Assembly (NCBI RefSeq): GCF_002959915.1
Contig: NZ_PPDE01000008.1
Span: forward strand, 1 to 64,000
Source of the DNA: Veillonella atypica KON
GTDB lineage: Bacteria; Bacillota; Negativicutes; Veillonellales; Veillonellaceae
Direction: 5' to 3'
DNA: 64,000 nt
Positions 8,137 to 17,421 of this stretch are shown piece by piece. A model generated the notes under the pieces. The model made no database searches. It saw only the letters and a list, made by a program, of their open reading frames with translations, and had not been told where the DNA came from. Positions within the stretch are counted from its first letter, which is position 1; every line of letters starts with the position of its first letter. The position numbers were made by a program, and so were the translations under genes.

Positions 8137-9090
8137 ATGGCATTTGAAGACGGCAAAAAACTTAAGATTTTCACAGGTAACGCAAATCCAGAATTGGCAA
8201 AGGAAATTTGTGATTATTTAGGTTTGCCTTTAGGTGAAGCGTTTGTAGGTCGCTTTAATAATGGCGAAGTACAAATTATGATTGATGAAAGCGTACGTGG
8301 CAAAGATGTATTTATCATTCAACCAACTAGCTATCCTGTAAACGATAATTTAATGGAATTAATGGTTATGGCTGATGCGTTAAAACGTGCTTCTGCTCGT
8401 CATATTACAGCTGTAGTTCCTTACTACGGTTATGCTCGCCAAGACCGCAAAACTCGTGGTCGTGAACCAATTACTGCAAAATTAGTAGCAAACTTGATGC
8501 AAACTTCTGGTATTACACGTCTTGTAACAATTGACTTGCATGCAGGTCAAATTCAAGGCTTCTTCGATGTGCCAGTAGATCATTTATATGGTGCATCCAT
8601 TTTAGCTAAATACATTAATGAAAAAAATCTTGAAGATGTTATTGTAGTATCTCCAGATCTTGGCGGTGTTACAAGAGCTCGTGATTTGGCTGACCGCATT
8701 GGTGCGCCAATTGCAATCATCGAGAAAAAACGCCCTGAACCAGGCGTAGCTAAAGTTATGAACCTCATTGGTGATGTAAAAGGCAAAAACTGTATCATCG
8801 TTGATGATATTGTAGATACAGCAGGTTCTCTTGTAGAAGGTGCTAAAGCATTAAAAGAATTTGGTGCTAAATCTGTTATGGCTGCTGTTACCCATGCTGT
8901 ATTAACAGATCCAGCAAGTGAACGCATTGCAAACTCTAACATTAAAGAGCTTATCGTAACAAACACAATGCCATTACCAGAAAATTGCAAATTAGACAAT
9001 GTAACGCAACTATCTGTAGCGCCATTATTGGGCGAAGCAATTATGCGTATCTTTCATGAAGTTTCAGTAAGTAATTTATTTGATAAATAA
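8137..9090 (+). CDS. prs: Ribose-phosphate pyrophosphokinase (PRPP synthetase)
   Basis: Prs makes PRPP from ribose-5-phosphate and ATP for purine, pyrimidine, NAD, His and Trp synthesis. Seen are the N-terminal [12 protein letters not shown], the ATP-site region [26 protein letters not shown], and the PRPP loop [14 protein letters not shown] (about residues 211-224). The length of 317 residues is typical. The product is the ligand of the PurR encoded upstream. A pth gene follows 10 bases later. Confidence 0.98.
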   Translation: MAFEDGKKLKIFTGNANPELAKEICDYLGLPLGEAFVGRFNNGEVQIMIDESVRGKDVFIIQPTSYPVNDNLMELMVMADALKRASARHITAVVPYYGYARQDRKTRGREPITAKLVANLMQTSGITRLVTIDLHAGQIQGFFDVPVDHLYGASILAKYINEKNLEDVIVVSPDLGGVTRARDLADRIGAPIAIIEKKRPEPGVAKVMNLIGDVKGKNCIIVDDIVDTAGSLVEGAKALKEFGAKSVMAAVTHAVLTDPASERIANSNIKELIVTNTMPLPENCKLDNVTQLSVAPLLGEAIMRIFHEVSVSNLFDK

Positions 9091-9100
9091 TAGGTGATTC

Positions 9101-9679
9101 TTGAAGTTAGTAGTAGGCCTTGGTAACCCAGGCAAGCAATATGAAGCGACAAAACATAATATTGGATTTATGGTCATCGATGCCATTGCAGATAGCGTTT
9201 CTCACACTCCTTGGAGAGAAGAACAAAAGGCAGAGGTGTGCAGTATTAATGTAGCTGGTGAGAAGGTATTGCTTGTAAAGCCTCAAACATTTATGAATGC
9301 AAGTGGTGAGTCTGTAGGTCCATTGATGCGGTACTATAAGATTGATCCATCTGATGTGTATTGCATTTATGATGATATGGATTTACCGGTAGGCAAATTA
9401 CGTATTCGACCAAATGGTAGTTCTGGTGGGCATAATGGGATTAAATCTTTAATCTCCCATATAGGAACAGAAAATTTTCCGCGTTTTCGCGTAGGTATTG
9501 GTCGTCCATTACCACAATGGACTGTCATTGATCACGTGTTAGCACCATTTAGTGAAGAAAATCAAGAGAAAGTACAAAAAGGTATCAAAGACACAGTAAA
9601 AGCTGTATTAGGCACCTTAGAGGTGGGCATAGACAAAGGGATGAATCAGTTTAATCCTAAGCGTCGTCCACAGCGATAA
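9101..9679 (+). CDS. pth: Peptidyl-tRNA hydrolase
   Basis: Pth releases peptides from peptidyl-tRNAs that drop off the ribosome. The start is a TTG, with AGGTGA at good spacing, giving MKLVVGLGNPGKQYEATKHNIGF, the classic N-terminus with the catalytic His. PQTFMNASGESV, YDDMDLPVGK and GGHNGIKSLI complete the active site. The 192-residue length is normal. It lies 10 bases after prs and is closed by a terminator. Confidence 0.96.
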   Translation: MKLVVGLGNPGKQYEATKHNIGFMVIDAIADSVSHTPWREEQKAEVCSINVAGEKVLLVKPQTFMNASGESVGPLMRYYKIDPSDVYCIYDDMDLPVGKLRIRPNGSSGGHNGIKSLISHIGTENFPRFRVGIGRPLPQWTVIDHVLAPFSEENQEKVQKGIKDTVKAVLGTLEVGIDKGMNQFNPKRRPQR

Positions 9680-9691
9680 ATAACATGCATA

Positions 9692-9726
9692 AGGGCATGA
9701 GTCTCATTGAGATTCATGCCCTTTTT
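9692..9726 (+). terminator. Terminator after pth
   Basis: AAGGGCATGA and TCATGCCCTT pair around an inner GTCTCATTGAGAT hairpin, with a run of five T. It closes the purR-glmU-prs-pth block. Confidence 0.88.
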
Positions 9727-9737
9727 ACGAGGTATAT

Positions 9738-11219
9738 ATGAGCAATCAAGAAAAAATGCCATTTGTAGAGGCTTTAGAATCATATAAGGAACAACATTTT
9801 GTGCCTTTTCATACACCTGGTCATAAGATTGGTGTTGAAGCGCCTCAGTTACTAAAGGACTGGATGGGAGCAGCACTGCCATATGATTTAGGGGTTATGT
9901 ATGCTCTAGATGATCTACATGAACCTGAAGGAGAGTTAAAAGAGGCGCAAGACTTAACTGCTGAATTATATGGAGCTGATGATTGCTGGTTCTCTATTAA
10001 TGGCACAACCGCTTTAATTGAAGCGATGATTATGGGGACAGTAGGTCCTGATGAAACGATTATCATTCCTCGAGAAGCACATCGTTCCGTTATTAGTGGA
10101 TTAGTGTTATCTGGTGCAAAGCCTGTTTATATGGATTGCCAATTTGATGCTCGGTGGGGTATCCCTTTAGGTGTATCAGTGGAAGATGCTATTAAAACTA
10201 TGGATGCTCATCCAGAGGCTAAGGCGATTCTCTTAGTGTATCCAAACTATTATGGTGTAGGTGTAGATATTGTAACTATCGTACAAGAAGCACACAAACG
10301 AGGGATGATTGTTCTTGTTGATGAAGCGCACGGACCTCATTTACCATTTTCAGAAAATTTACCTGTTGAAGCCATTGCGTCAGGTGCAGACTTAGTGGCA
10401 CAAAGCACGCATAAATCGGTAGGTTCTTTGACGCAAACCTCTTGGCTATTAGGTCAAGGCGATTTAATTAATAAACGCCGCATTACACAAATGCATCAGA
10501 TGTTACAAAGTACGAGTCCTAATTATATATTTTTAGCATCCCTTGATATGGCGCGCCATCAGTTGGCTACGGAAGGTAGCAATTTGGTAAATCATGCTGT
10601 GTCATTAAGTTTACAACTACGACGTGAATTGGAAGCCATAAAGGGCATTTCTATCATGTCAAGCAAGGATGTAGATAGACCTAACTATGATGTAACAAAG
10701 GTGTTGATTGATGCCAAGGAATTGGGGCTTACCGGTGTGGATTTCGAAAAACGATTACGTGCTCACCATATCGAAGTTGAACTTGTGCAGGCGCATCATG
10801 TGTTAGTACTCATCACGATAGGTGATACAGAAGAATCTATCATGACTCTTGTAAAGGCTGTACAGGCTATAAGCGATGAGATTTGTAGTAAGTCATCCTT
10901 AATAAATCGTGCTGGTGAACAAATAGAGGAACGTACTGAGACTATTCAGTCAGCTACCATTCTGCCTATTCCTGTTGTACGTATGACACCGAGGGAAGCC
11001 CTTTATAAGGAGCGTAGATCCTGTATGTTCGAGTCGGCGTTACATCATATTTGCGGTGAAACCATTGCTTATTATCCACCGGGAATTCCTTGTATAGCCG
11101 TAGGTGAAGAGATTACAGAATCTGTGTTACAATATATACAACAACGGCGTGCATTGGGGTATATGCCAAATGGTGCAGCCGATATGAACTTAGAAACGAT
11201 ACAAGTTGTAGAGGAGTAG
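9738..11219 (+). CDS. PLP-dependent Orn/Lys/Arg decarboxylase family protein
   Basis: A 493-residue fold-type I PLP enzyme. FHTPGHKIG (about 24-32), WFSINGTTALIEAM, VDEAHGPHLPF (Asp195) and STHKSVGSLTQTSW, whose Lys226 should form the Schiff base, are family landmarks. The C-terminal domain has YYPPGIPCIAVGEEIT. It belongs to the shorter Firmicutes group that includes arginine (SpeA), lysine and ornithine decarboxylases; the substrate cannot be decided from sequence. The product would be a diamine or agmatine, plausibly for polyamine synthesis or for cadaverine/putrescine attached to peptidoglycan as reported in Veillonella and Selenomonas (inference). tmk starts two bases after its stop. Confidence 0.92.
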   Translation: MSNQEKMPFVEALESYKEQHFVPFHTPGHKIGVEAPQLLKDWMGAALPYDLGVMYALDDLHEPEGELKEAQDLTAELYGADDCWFSINGTTALIEAMIMGTVGPDETIIIPREAHRSVISGLVLSGAKPVYMDCQFDARWGIPLGVSVEDAIKTMDAHPEAKAILLVYPNYYGVGVDIVTIVQEAHKRGMIVLVDEAHGPHLPFSENLPVEAIASGADLVAQSTHKSVGSLTQTSWLLGQGDLINKRRITQMHQMLQSTSPNYIFLASLDMARHQLATEGSNLVNHAVSLSLQLRRELEAIKGISIMSSKDVDRPNYDVTKVLIDAKELGLTGVDFEKRLRAHHIEVELVQAHHVLVLITIGDTEESIMTLVKAVQAISDEICSKSSLINRAGEQIEERTETIQSATILPIPVVRMTPREALYKERRSCMFESALHHICGETIAYYPPGIPCIAVGEEITESVLQYIQQRRALGYMPNGAADMNLETIQVVEE

Positions 11220-11221
11220 AG

Positions 11222-11908
11222 ATGGGGACTTTAATCATACTAGAAGGTGGCGATGGCAGTGGCAAAGCTACACAAACAAAGTGCTTGGTAGAACGATTAC
11301 AAGCAGAAGGTCATCGTGTGCGCAGTGTTAGCTTTCCAAATTATGATAGTGATGCATCGATGCCAATTAAGATGTATTTATCGGGCCAATTTGGCACGGA
11401 TGTAGACTCGGTTAATCCCTATGTAGCAAGCTCTATGTATGCTATCGATCGTTTTGCATCCTTTAGAATGGATTGGCAGTCATTTTATAATGATGGTGGC
11501 ATCATTATTGCTGACCGGTATACGACGTCAAATATGGTTCATCAAATGGTGAAATATACGGACGCGGATAAACGTGTTCAATTTTTAGAATGGTTGGAAG
11601 ACTTTGAATTTGTTAAGTTTGGTTTACCTCGTCCTGATGCGGTATGTTTGCTTGATGTTCCATTAGACGTGACGGAATCTTTGATGTCTGAGCGAACTGG
11701 TAAAACAGGGGGAGAGACAGGGGATATACACGAAGGAAATAGAGTGTATTTGCAAGCTGTTCACAATGCCTATGATGAATTAGTTGAACGTTATCAATGG
11801 CATCGTATTTCCTGTGCCCAACAAGATGAATCTGGAACTTTTACAATGCGCAGTATAAAATCTATACACAATGACATATACGATGTGGTAAAAACGATAT
11901 TGCGATAG
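11222..11908 (+). CDS. tmk: dTMP kinase-like protein
   Basis: The fold is that of thymidylate kinase, which turns dTMP to dTDP. IILEGGDGSGKATQTKCLVERL forms the P-loop (residues 6-27), IIADRYTTSNMVHQM holds the DRY motif, and the LID region RTGKTGGETGDIHEG follows. The P-loop has Ala16 where Ser/Thr normally binds Mg2+ (GKAT instead of GKS/T-T); Thr17 follows. The neighbour holB is a common tmk partner in Firmicutes. Assignment to dTMP rather than another nucleotide rests on family resemblance and context. Confidence 0.85.
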   Translation: MGTLIILEGGDGSGKATQTKCLVERLQAEGHRVRSVSFPNYDSDASMPIKMYLSGQFGTDVDSVNPYVASSMYAIDRFASFRMDWQSFYNDGGIIIADRYTTSNMVHQMVKYTDADKRVQFLEWLEDFEFVKFGLPRPDAVCLLDVPLDVTESLMSERTGKTGGETGDIHEGNRVYLQAVHNAYDELVERYQWHRISCAQQDESGTFTMRSIKSIHNDIYDVVKTILR

Positions 11909-11930
11909 ATACAATCACATATCTTAGGAC

Positions 11931-11957
11931 ATGGCGACTCTTTAAAAAGTCGCCATT
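11931..11957 (+). terminator. Terminator after tmk
   Basis: ATGGCGACT and AGTCGCCAT form a 9-bp stem around CTTTAAAA, followed by TTTT. Confidence 0.85.
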
Positions 11958-11997
11958 TTCCTATATAATAGTAATATTGGACAGGATAGGAGGGATT

Positions 11998-13038
11998 ATG
12001 ACATATTTTGATAATGTAATCGGTCAAGATACGATTAAAAACCACCTAACTGAATTGGTAAAACGGCAAACATTACCACATAGCTTGTTGTTCTATGGAG
12101 AGGCTGGACTCGGTAAACTTGATATGGCTATAGGGTTAGCATCGTTGATTTTAGGACGGCAGGTATTTCCAGGTCATAATGGGGCTGAATATCTAGACGA
12201 GGTAAAAAATGCACGCCTTGCCAATGGTGAAAGTGAAAAGAAAATAGAAGCGGAAGGTTTACCTATTTATATGGATAAGGGAGATGCATTTTGGATTCGT
12301 CCTATGAAATCAACCTTAAAAGTAGAACAATGGTATTCCCTATTGCAAGATCATCTATCTGTTGCTGGTCTTGGAAACCGCGTCGTTATCATTGAAGACT
12401 TTCACATGGCCAATGCTATTATGGCGAATGCCATGTTAAAAACGATTGAAGAACCACCGGCACAGGTGTACTTCATTATTATTACGAACAAGATTAATCT
12501 TGTGTTGCCAACAATTATTTCACGTTGTATGGGTGTGGGCTTTCAATCCGTTTCAGATGAAAGTATTCGCTACGCATTGCAGCAACGTGGTATTACAGGA
12601 AACATAGATGAAGCTATTTCGATGGGCCATGGTAACCCTGCTGTTGTGGAAGCATTAGTACAACAGGGAACCATAGCCATGTTGGAATTAGCCATACAAT
12701 GGATGCGAACATTAGGCTCTGATTCACGATGGTTTTCAAAGATTGCCATATGGTGTGAGTCACTGACCCGTGATGATGCATTGGATTTAATGCATTGGTT
12801 ACGATTGTTAAGTCGCGATATGATGGCCCTTAAATGTGGTGCAACCATAGAGCAACTACAAGTACCCATGCATAGAACAGTATTATTAGAATTATTACCG
12901 CATTGGCCAATGGCCGCTTTAGCAACTGTAGCTCATGAAACATTGCGCGCGGAACAGGCACTGCGGTTGCACATAAAAATCGCTCTCGTGATGGACGGTC
13001 TTAGTATCGCCCTTCACGATGCTCGTGAGGAGGTTTAG
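11998..13038 (+). CDS. holB: DNA polymerase III delta' subunit
   Basis: The clamp-loader delta' subunit helps load the sliding clamp for replication. FDNVIGQDTIKNHLTELVKRQTLPHSLLFYGEAGLGKLDMA is the normal N-terminus with a degenerate P-loop. Further on are NAMLKTIEEPPAQVYFIIIT and PTIISRCMG, the sensor-1/SRC-like region. GGATAGGAGG is well placed for the ATG at 11998. The 346-residue length is typical. The next gene begins immediately after the stop, so holB-ricT are translationally close. Confidence 0.93.
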   Translation: MTYFDNVIGQDTIKNHLTELVKRQTLPHSLLFYGEAGLGKLDMAIGLASLILGRQVFPGHNGAEYLDEVKNARLANGESEKKIEAEGLPIYMDKGDAFWIRPMKSTLKVEQWYSLLQDHLSVAGLGNRVVIIEDFHMANAIMANAMLKTIEEPPAQVYFIIITNKINLVLPTIISRCMGVGFQSVSDESIRYALQQRGITGNIDEAISMGHGNPAVVEALVQQGTIAMLELAIQWMRTLGSDSRWFSKIAIWCESLTRDDALDLMHWLRLLSRDMMALKCGATIEQLQVPMHRTVLLELLPHWPMAALATVAHETLRAEQALRLHIKIALVMDGLSIALHDAREEV

Positions 13039-13884
13039 ATGGTAACCATCGTTGGCGTACGATTTAAAAAGGCTGGTAAGATTTACTATTTCTTACCTGG
13101 CGAAGAAACTCTAACAATCGATGATGGCGTCATTGTAGAGACAGCGCGTGGCGTTGAATATGGTACGGTTGTAATTGGACCAAAAGAGGTGGCAAAAGAT
13201 TCTTTGGTGATGCCTGTAAAAGAAGTAATGAGAAAGGCTACACCTAAGGATTTACAACAATTAGAAAAGAATGAGGAACGAGAAGAAAAAGCATTTGCGA
13301 TATGCTTAGAAAAAATTGCGAAGCGCAAATTACCGATGAAGCTAATTAATGTAGAATACACATTTGATATGAATAAAATTGTATTCTTCTTTACTGCCGA
13401 TGGGCGCATAGATTTCCGTGAACTTGTAAAAGATTTAGCCACTGTTTTTAGAACGCGTATTGAGTTACGTCAAGTAGGTGTTCGTGATGAAGCTAAAGTG
13501 TTAAATGGCATAGGTGCCTGTGGCAGACCTTTATGTTGTTCTAACTTTTTAGGTGATTTCTCACCGGTATCGATTCGCATGGCTAAGGATCAAAATTTAA
13601 GCTTGAATCCGACTAAGATTTCTGGTGTATGCGGTCGTCTTATGTGTTGTTTAAACTACGAAGACGATTTATATAAAAAGGGTGGAGACCTTTATGTAAA
13701 GAAGGATAGAACTCCATCGCCTCGCGACGTAGAGCCACCAGGTATCGGTAAAGAGGTCGTAACTGATGAAGGTATCGGCAAGGTTCTCAAGGTAAATTAT
13801 CATAAACATACCGTTAAGGTTCAGTTGGAGGCAGGTCGAACCATCGATTTAAAATGGTCTGATGTGGCATTGCCAGATGAATAA
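13039..13884 (+). CDS. ricT: PSP1-domain protein RicT (YaaT)
   Basis: RicT belongs to the PSP1 family. In B. subtilis RicA-RicF-RicT bind Fe-S clusters and promote RNase Y-dependent mRNA maturation. The 281-residue protein has VGVRFKKAGKIYYFLP at the start and the Cys-rich block GACGRPLCCSNFLGDF and SGVCGRLMCCLNYEDD (about 155-213). Its ATG directly follows the holB stop, and its own stop overlaps the next gene in ATGAATAA. The order holB-ricT-(trmN6)-rsmI is a conserved Firmicutes arrangement. Confidence 0.95.
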   Translation: MVTIVGVRFKKAGKIYYFLPGEETLTIDDGVIVETARGVEYGTVVIGPKEVAKDSLVMPVKEVMRKATPKDLQQLEKNEEREEKAFAICLEKIAKRKLPMKLINVEYTFDMNKIVFFFTADGRIDFRELVKDLATVFRTRIELRQVGVRDEAKVLNGIGACGRPLCCSNFLGDFSPVSIRMAKDQNLSLNPTKISGVCGRLMCCLNYEDDLYKKGGDLYVKKDRTPSPRDVEPPGIGKEVVTDEGIGKVLKVNYHKHTVKVQLEAGRTIDLKWSDVALPDE

Positions 13885-14605
13885 TCAAGAGCAACTCGAT
13901 GATTTGATTATCGATGATTTAAAGATATATCAGCGGCAAGATCAATTTCGCTTTTCCTTTGATGCTATTGCATTGGTTCATTTTTGCCGATTTAATCAGC
14001 GTCATCGATATATAGACTTAGGCACAGGTACAGGGGTATTACCGTTAATAGGTACATCTCTAGGTGCTGGTCATATTACAGGTGTTGAGATTAATGATGT
14101 AATGGCTAACATGGCTGAACGCAGTGTTCTATATAATCATAAATCCAATGTTGTATCCATAGTTCAAGGTGATTATCGCACTATGAATTATCAGCAATTT
14201 GGTTCCAAACCTTTTGATGGTGTTCTAGTGAATCCTCCTTATTTTGACCATCGACGAGGTGAAGTTCCTAATAATCATCATCTTAGCTTGGCATTACATG
14301 ATGGTTGTACTTCTATTGATGATGTATGTACAGCGGCTTCTCGATTAATCAAAAATAAGGGGCGTTTATGGATGGTATATAGTGCACCTCGTTTATCAGA
14401 GCTCATACATGCATTAACAGCGGTTGGATTTACTGTTAAACGAATACGCATGGTTCATGGTATGATTCATAAACCGGCTAAAATCGTTTTGATTGAGGCT
14501 ATAAAGGGCGGTGAACAAGGGTTAATCGTTGAGCCGCCATTAATCGTATATAGCCAACCTAATGTGTACACGGAGGAGGTGTCTCGTTGGTATGAACGAA
14601 AATAA
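13877..14605 (+). CDS. TrmN6-like tRNA/rRNA adenine N6-methyltransferase
   Basis: A class I SAM-dependent methyltransferase of the TrmN6/YfiC family. Seen are DLIIDDLKIYQRQDQFRFSFDAIAL, the SAM loop YIDLGTGTGVLPLIG, the acidic GVEIN motif, and the catalytic VLVNPPYF, the N6-adenine signature. The E. coli relative modifies A37 of tRNA-Val; the target here is not proven. The ATG at 13877 overlaps the ricT stop by 8 bases; an ATG at 13862 in the same frame is possible, and neither has a strong ribosome site, suggesting translational coupling. Confidence 0.88.
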   Translation: MNNQEQLDDLIIDDLKIYQRQDQFRFSFDAIALVHFCRFNQRHRYIDLGTGTGVLPLIGTSLGAGHITGVEINDVMANMAERSVLYNHKSNVVSIVQGDYRTMNYQQFGSKPFDGVLVNPPYFDHRRGEVPNNHHLSLALHDGCTSIDDVCTAASRLIKNKGRLWMVYSAPRLSELIHALTAVGFTVKRIRMVHGMIHKPAKIVLIEAIKGGEQGLIVEPPLIVYSQPNVYTEEVSRWYERK

Positions 14606-15437
14606 CAAGGGCACCTTGTATTTAGTGCCTACGCCCATTGGCAATCTAGAGGATATGACGTATCGTGCTGTACGGATACTGGGAGAGGTTGATGCTATTG
14701 CAGCCGAAGATACACGGCACACCGGTATACTGTTAAAGCATTTTGAAATTAGTAAGCCTTTGATTTCTTATCATGAACATAACAAGGAAGAAAAAGGAAC
14801 TGTTATTATAGAGATGTTATTAGAGGGTAAGAATATTGCTTGTGTTAGTGATGCGGGCATGCCTGCTATATCTGACCCTGGTGCAGATCTTGCATCGAAG
14901 GCCATTGCACAAGCTATATCCGTTGTACCCTTACCGGGGGCTAATGCAGCATTAACGGCGCTTATTGCATCTGATTTAGATACTAAACAATTTACATTCT
15001 TCGGTTTTTTACCAAAGCGTGGGAAACATCGCAATGATGCTCTTCAGCTTATGGCGAAACAACGAGGAACGCTAATATTTTATGAGGCACCTCATCGTTT
15101 ACAAGAGGTTCTCTGTGATATGTATGAGGCCTTGGGCAATCGACCGATTACGATTGCTCGCGAGGTAACTAAAAAGTTTGAAACCTTTTTACGCACTGAT
15201 TTAGCTTCCATTTGTGATGACTTAGATCAAATTATCTATAAAGGTGAATTTGTCTTAGTGATAGGTGGTTGTGAGACGGGTGAACCGACTGATGATAAGG
15301 AAGAACAACCTATATCCTATGAAGCAGCCGTAGCCGAATTAGTAGAAACAGGAGTACCAAAGAAGGAAGCTATTCGCGAAGTAGCAAAACGCTTTGGCGT
15401 TTCTCGCCGTGAGGTTTATAATATTGTAGAGCGATAA
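14592..15437 (+). CDS. rsmI: 16S rRNA (cytidine1402-2'-O)-methyltransferase RsmI
   Basis: RsmI methylates the ribose of C1402 in the decoding centre of 16S rRNA. The N-terminus LYLVPTPIGNLEDMTYRAVRIL and AEDTRHTGILLKHF, SDAGMPAISDPGADL and FYEAPHRL are family hallmarks. A small helical C-terminal domain (ETGVPKKEAIREVAKRFG) ends it. The ATG at 14592 overlaps the 3' end of the previous gene by 14 bases, with GGAGGAGG ~11 bases upstream. Length is normal (281 residues). Confidence 0.95.
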   Translation: MNENNKGTLYLVPTPIGNLEDMTYRAVRILGEVDAIAAEDTRHTGILLKHFEISKPLISYHEHNKEEKGTVIIEMLLEGKNIACVSDAGMPAISDPGADLASKAIAQAISVVPLPGANAALTALIASDLDTKQFTFFGFLPKRGKHRNDALQLMAKQRGTLIFYEAPHRLQEVLCDMYEALGNRPITIAREVTKKFETFLRTDLASICDDLDQIIYKGEFVLVIGGCETGEPTDDKEEQPISYEAAVAELVETGVPKKEAIREVAKRFGVSRREVYNIVER

Positions 15438-15471
15438 CACTTTCACAAGTGATGAATAGAAGGAGATTATG

Positions 15472-17421
15472 ATGGGCGATACAAAGAAGACATTTTATAT
15501 TACAACTCCAATTTATTATCCTAGTGCTAAATTGCACATAGGTCATACATATTGTACATCTGTAGCTGATACAATTGCTCGTTTTAAACGTTTAGCTGGT
15601 TATGATGTAAGATTACTAACTGGTTCTGATGAACATGGTCAAAAAATTCAACGTGCTGCTGAGGCACAAGGTATTACACCATTAGAATATACGACTAATA
15701 TTGTTAATGGATTTAAATCATTATGGGAAAAAATGCATATTTCCAATGATGACTTCATTCGCACTACCGATGCACGTCATGAAAAGGTAGTCCAAGAATT
15801 ATTTACGAAAGCTTACGAAAAAGGCGATATTTACAAAGCAGAATACGAAGGTTGGTATTGTACACCTTGCGAATCCTTCTGGACTGAACAAAAACTTGGT
15901 GAAAATCATACCTGTCCAGATTGTGGACGTCCTGTAGAGCGCGTTAAAGAGGAAAGCTATTTCTTTAAACTTGGTAAATATACAGACCAATGGCTTAAAT
16001 TTATCGAAGAAAATCCTGATTTTATTCAACCTGAATCTCGTCGCAATGAAATGATTCAATTCGTAAAACAAGGTCTTGAGGATTTGGCTGTTTCTCGTAC
16101 ATCTTTTGACTGGGGGATTAAGGTTCCATTCGACCCGAAACACGTTGTGTATGTTTGGTTCGATGCATTAGTAAACTATATTAGCGCATTATCTCCTTTC
16201 GATGGGGATGGTGAACTATATAAGAAATTCTGGCCAGCAGATCTTCATTTGGTGGGCAAGGAAATTGTTCGTTTCCACACTATTATTTGGCCTATGATGC
16301 TCATGAGCCTTGAGTTGCCATTGCCTAAAAAGGTATTTGGTCATGGTTGGATGATTGTAGATGGTACCAAGATGAGTAAATCTCTAGGTAATGTTATCGA
16401 TCCAAATCCATTGATTGATACATATGGTGCCGATTCTTTGCGTTATTATTTGTTAAGTGAAATTACATTAGGCCATGATGGAAACTTCACATTGCCTAAC
16501 TTTGTAACCAAAATTAATGCGGATTTATCTAATGATTTAGGTAATCTTTTAAATCGTACTATTGCGATGATTGAAAAATATCATGGTGGCATCATCACAA
16601 AAACTGATGATGTAGATGATTTAGATAAAGAAATTTCTTCCTTGGCAGAACAAACGGTAGCAGATTTTGAAGCTCAAATGGAAGCTATGGAATTAAATAA
16701 GGCCCTTAAAACAGTATGGGCTTTTATCAGCCGTATGAATAAATATATCGATGAAACTATGCCTTGGGTCTTGGCTAAGAGCTCTGATGAGACAGATATT
16801 CGTCGTTTGCAATCCGTTATGTATCATCTTGCTGAAAGCTTACGCATCATTGCCGTTCTCGTAAGCCCTGTTATTCCAGTGGGGGCTCCAAAAATTTGGG
16901 AACAGTTGGGCCTAGGTGGTTTTGAGCATGTCCAATTAGATGATGTACGTACATGGGGTGGTATTCCAACTGGTACAAAGGTCGTAAAAGGTGAGCCAAT
17001 TTATCCACGTTTTGAAGTTCCAGAAATGGTAGAAATCGCTTCTGTAGAAGAAAAAACTACAGAATCTGTTGATACGTCTAATATTCCACCTTTAAAAGAA
17101 AATATTAGCTATGATGATTTTGAAAAATTGGATTTTCGTGTCGCTAAGGTTGTAAGTTGTGAAAAGGTACCTAAGTCTAAAAAATTATTGAAATTTGTAT
17201 TGGATATTGGTCTTGAAGAACGCACTGTATTAAGTGGTATATCTCAATATTACGAGCCAGAATCTATGGTTGGTAAAAAGGTAATTTACTTAGCAAACTT
17301 GAGCCCTAAAAAGATGATGGGCATAGAATCTTACGGTATGATTTTATCCGCTTCTGATTGGGAAGAACATTTAGAAGTTACCAATATTGAATCATTACCA
17401 GCAGGGAGCATTGTAAAATAA
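15472..17421 (+). CDS. metG: Methionyl-tRNA synthetase with C-terminal tRNA-binding domain
   Basis: MetG charges tRNA-Met. The Rossmann core has the HIGH-type motif KLHIGHTY (about 23-30) and the KMSKSLGN loop (about 302). A zinc knuckle CTPCESF...CPDCGRP lies near 127-145. The last ~110 residues form an EMAP-II/Trbp111-type domain (FEKLDFRVAKVVSCEKVPKS) that aids tRNA binding and dimerises. Two ATGs are adjacent (15469, 15472); the second sits at better spacing from AAGGAG. Its stop overlaps the tatD start by one base. Confidence 0.97.
   Translation: MGDTKKTFYITTPIYYPSAKLHIGHTYCTSVADTIARFKRLAGYDVRLLTGSDEHGQKIQRAAEAQGITPLEYTTNIVNGFKSLWEKMHISNDDFIRTTDARHEKVVQELFTKAYEKGDIYKAEYEGWYCTPCESFWTEQKLGENHTCPDCGRPVERVKEESYFFKLGKYTDQWLKFIEENPDFIQPESRRNEMIQFVKQGLEDLAVSRTSFDWGIKVPFDPKHVVYVWFDALVNYISALSPFDGDGELYKKFWPADLHLVGKEIVRFHTIIWPMMLMSLELPLPKKVFGHGWMIVDGTKMSKSLGNVIDPNPLIDTYGADSLRYYLLSEITLGHDGNFTLPNFVTKINADLSNDLGNLLNRTIAMIEKYHGGIITKTDDVDDLDKEISSLAEQTVADFEAQMEAMELNKALKTVWAFISRMNKYIDETMPWVLAKSSDETDIRRLQSVMYHLAESLRIIAVLVSPVIPVGAPKIWEQLGLGGFEHVQLDDVRTWGGIPTGTKVVKGEPIYPRFEVPEMVEIASVEEKTTESVDTSNIPPLKENISYDDFEKLDFRVAKVVSCEKVPKSKKLLKFVLDIGLEERTVLSGISQYYEPESMVGKKVIYLANLSPKKMMGIESYGMILSASDWEEHLEVTNIESLPAGSIVK

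Noticed and set aside
8580-8999. 139-residue minus-strand ORF inside prs
   Set aside because: Antisense shadow of a clear prs gene; no signal, no ribosome site, composition follows the prs codons.
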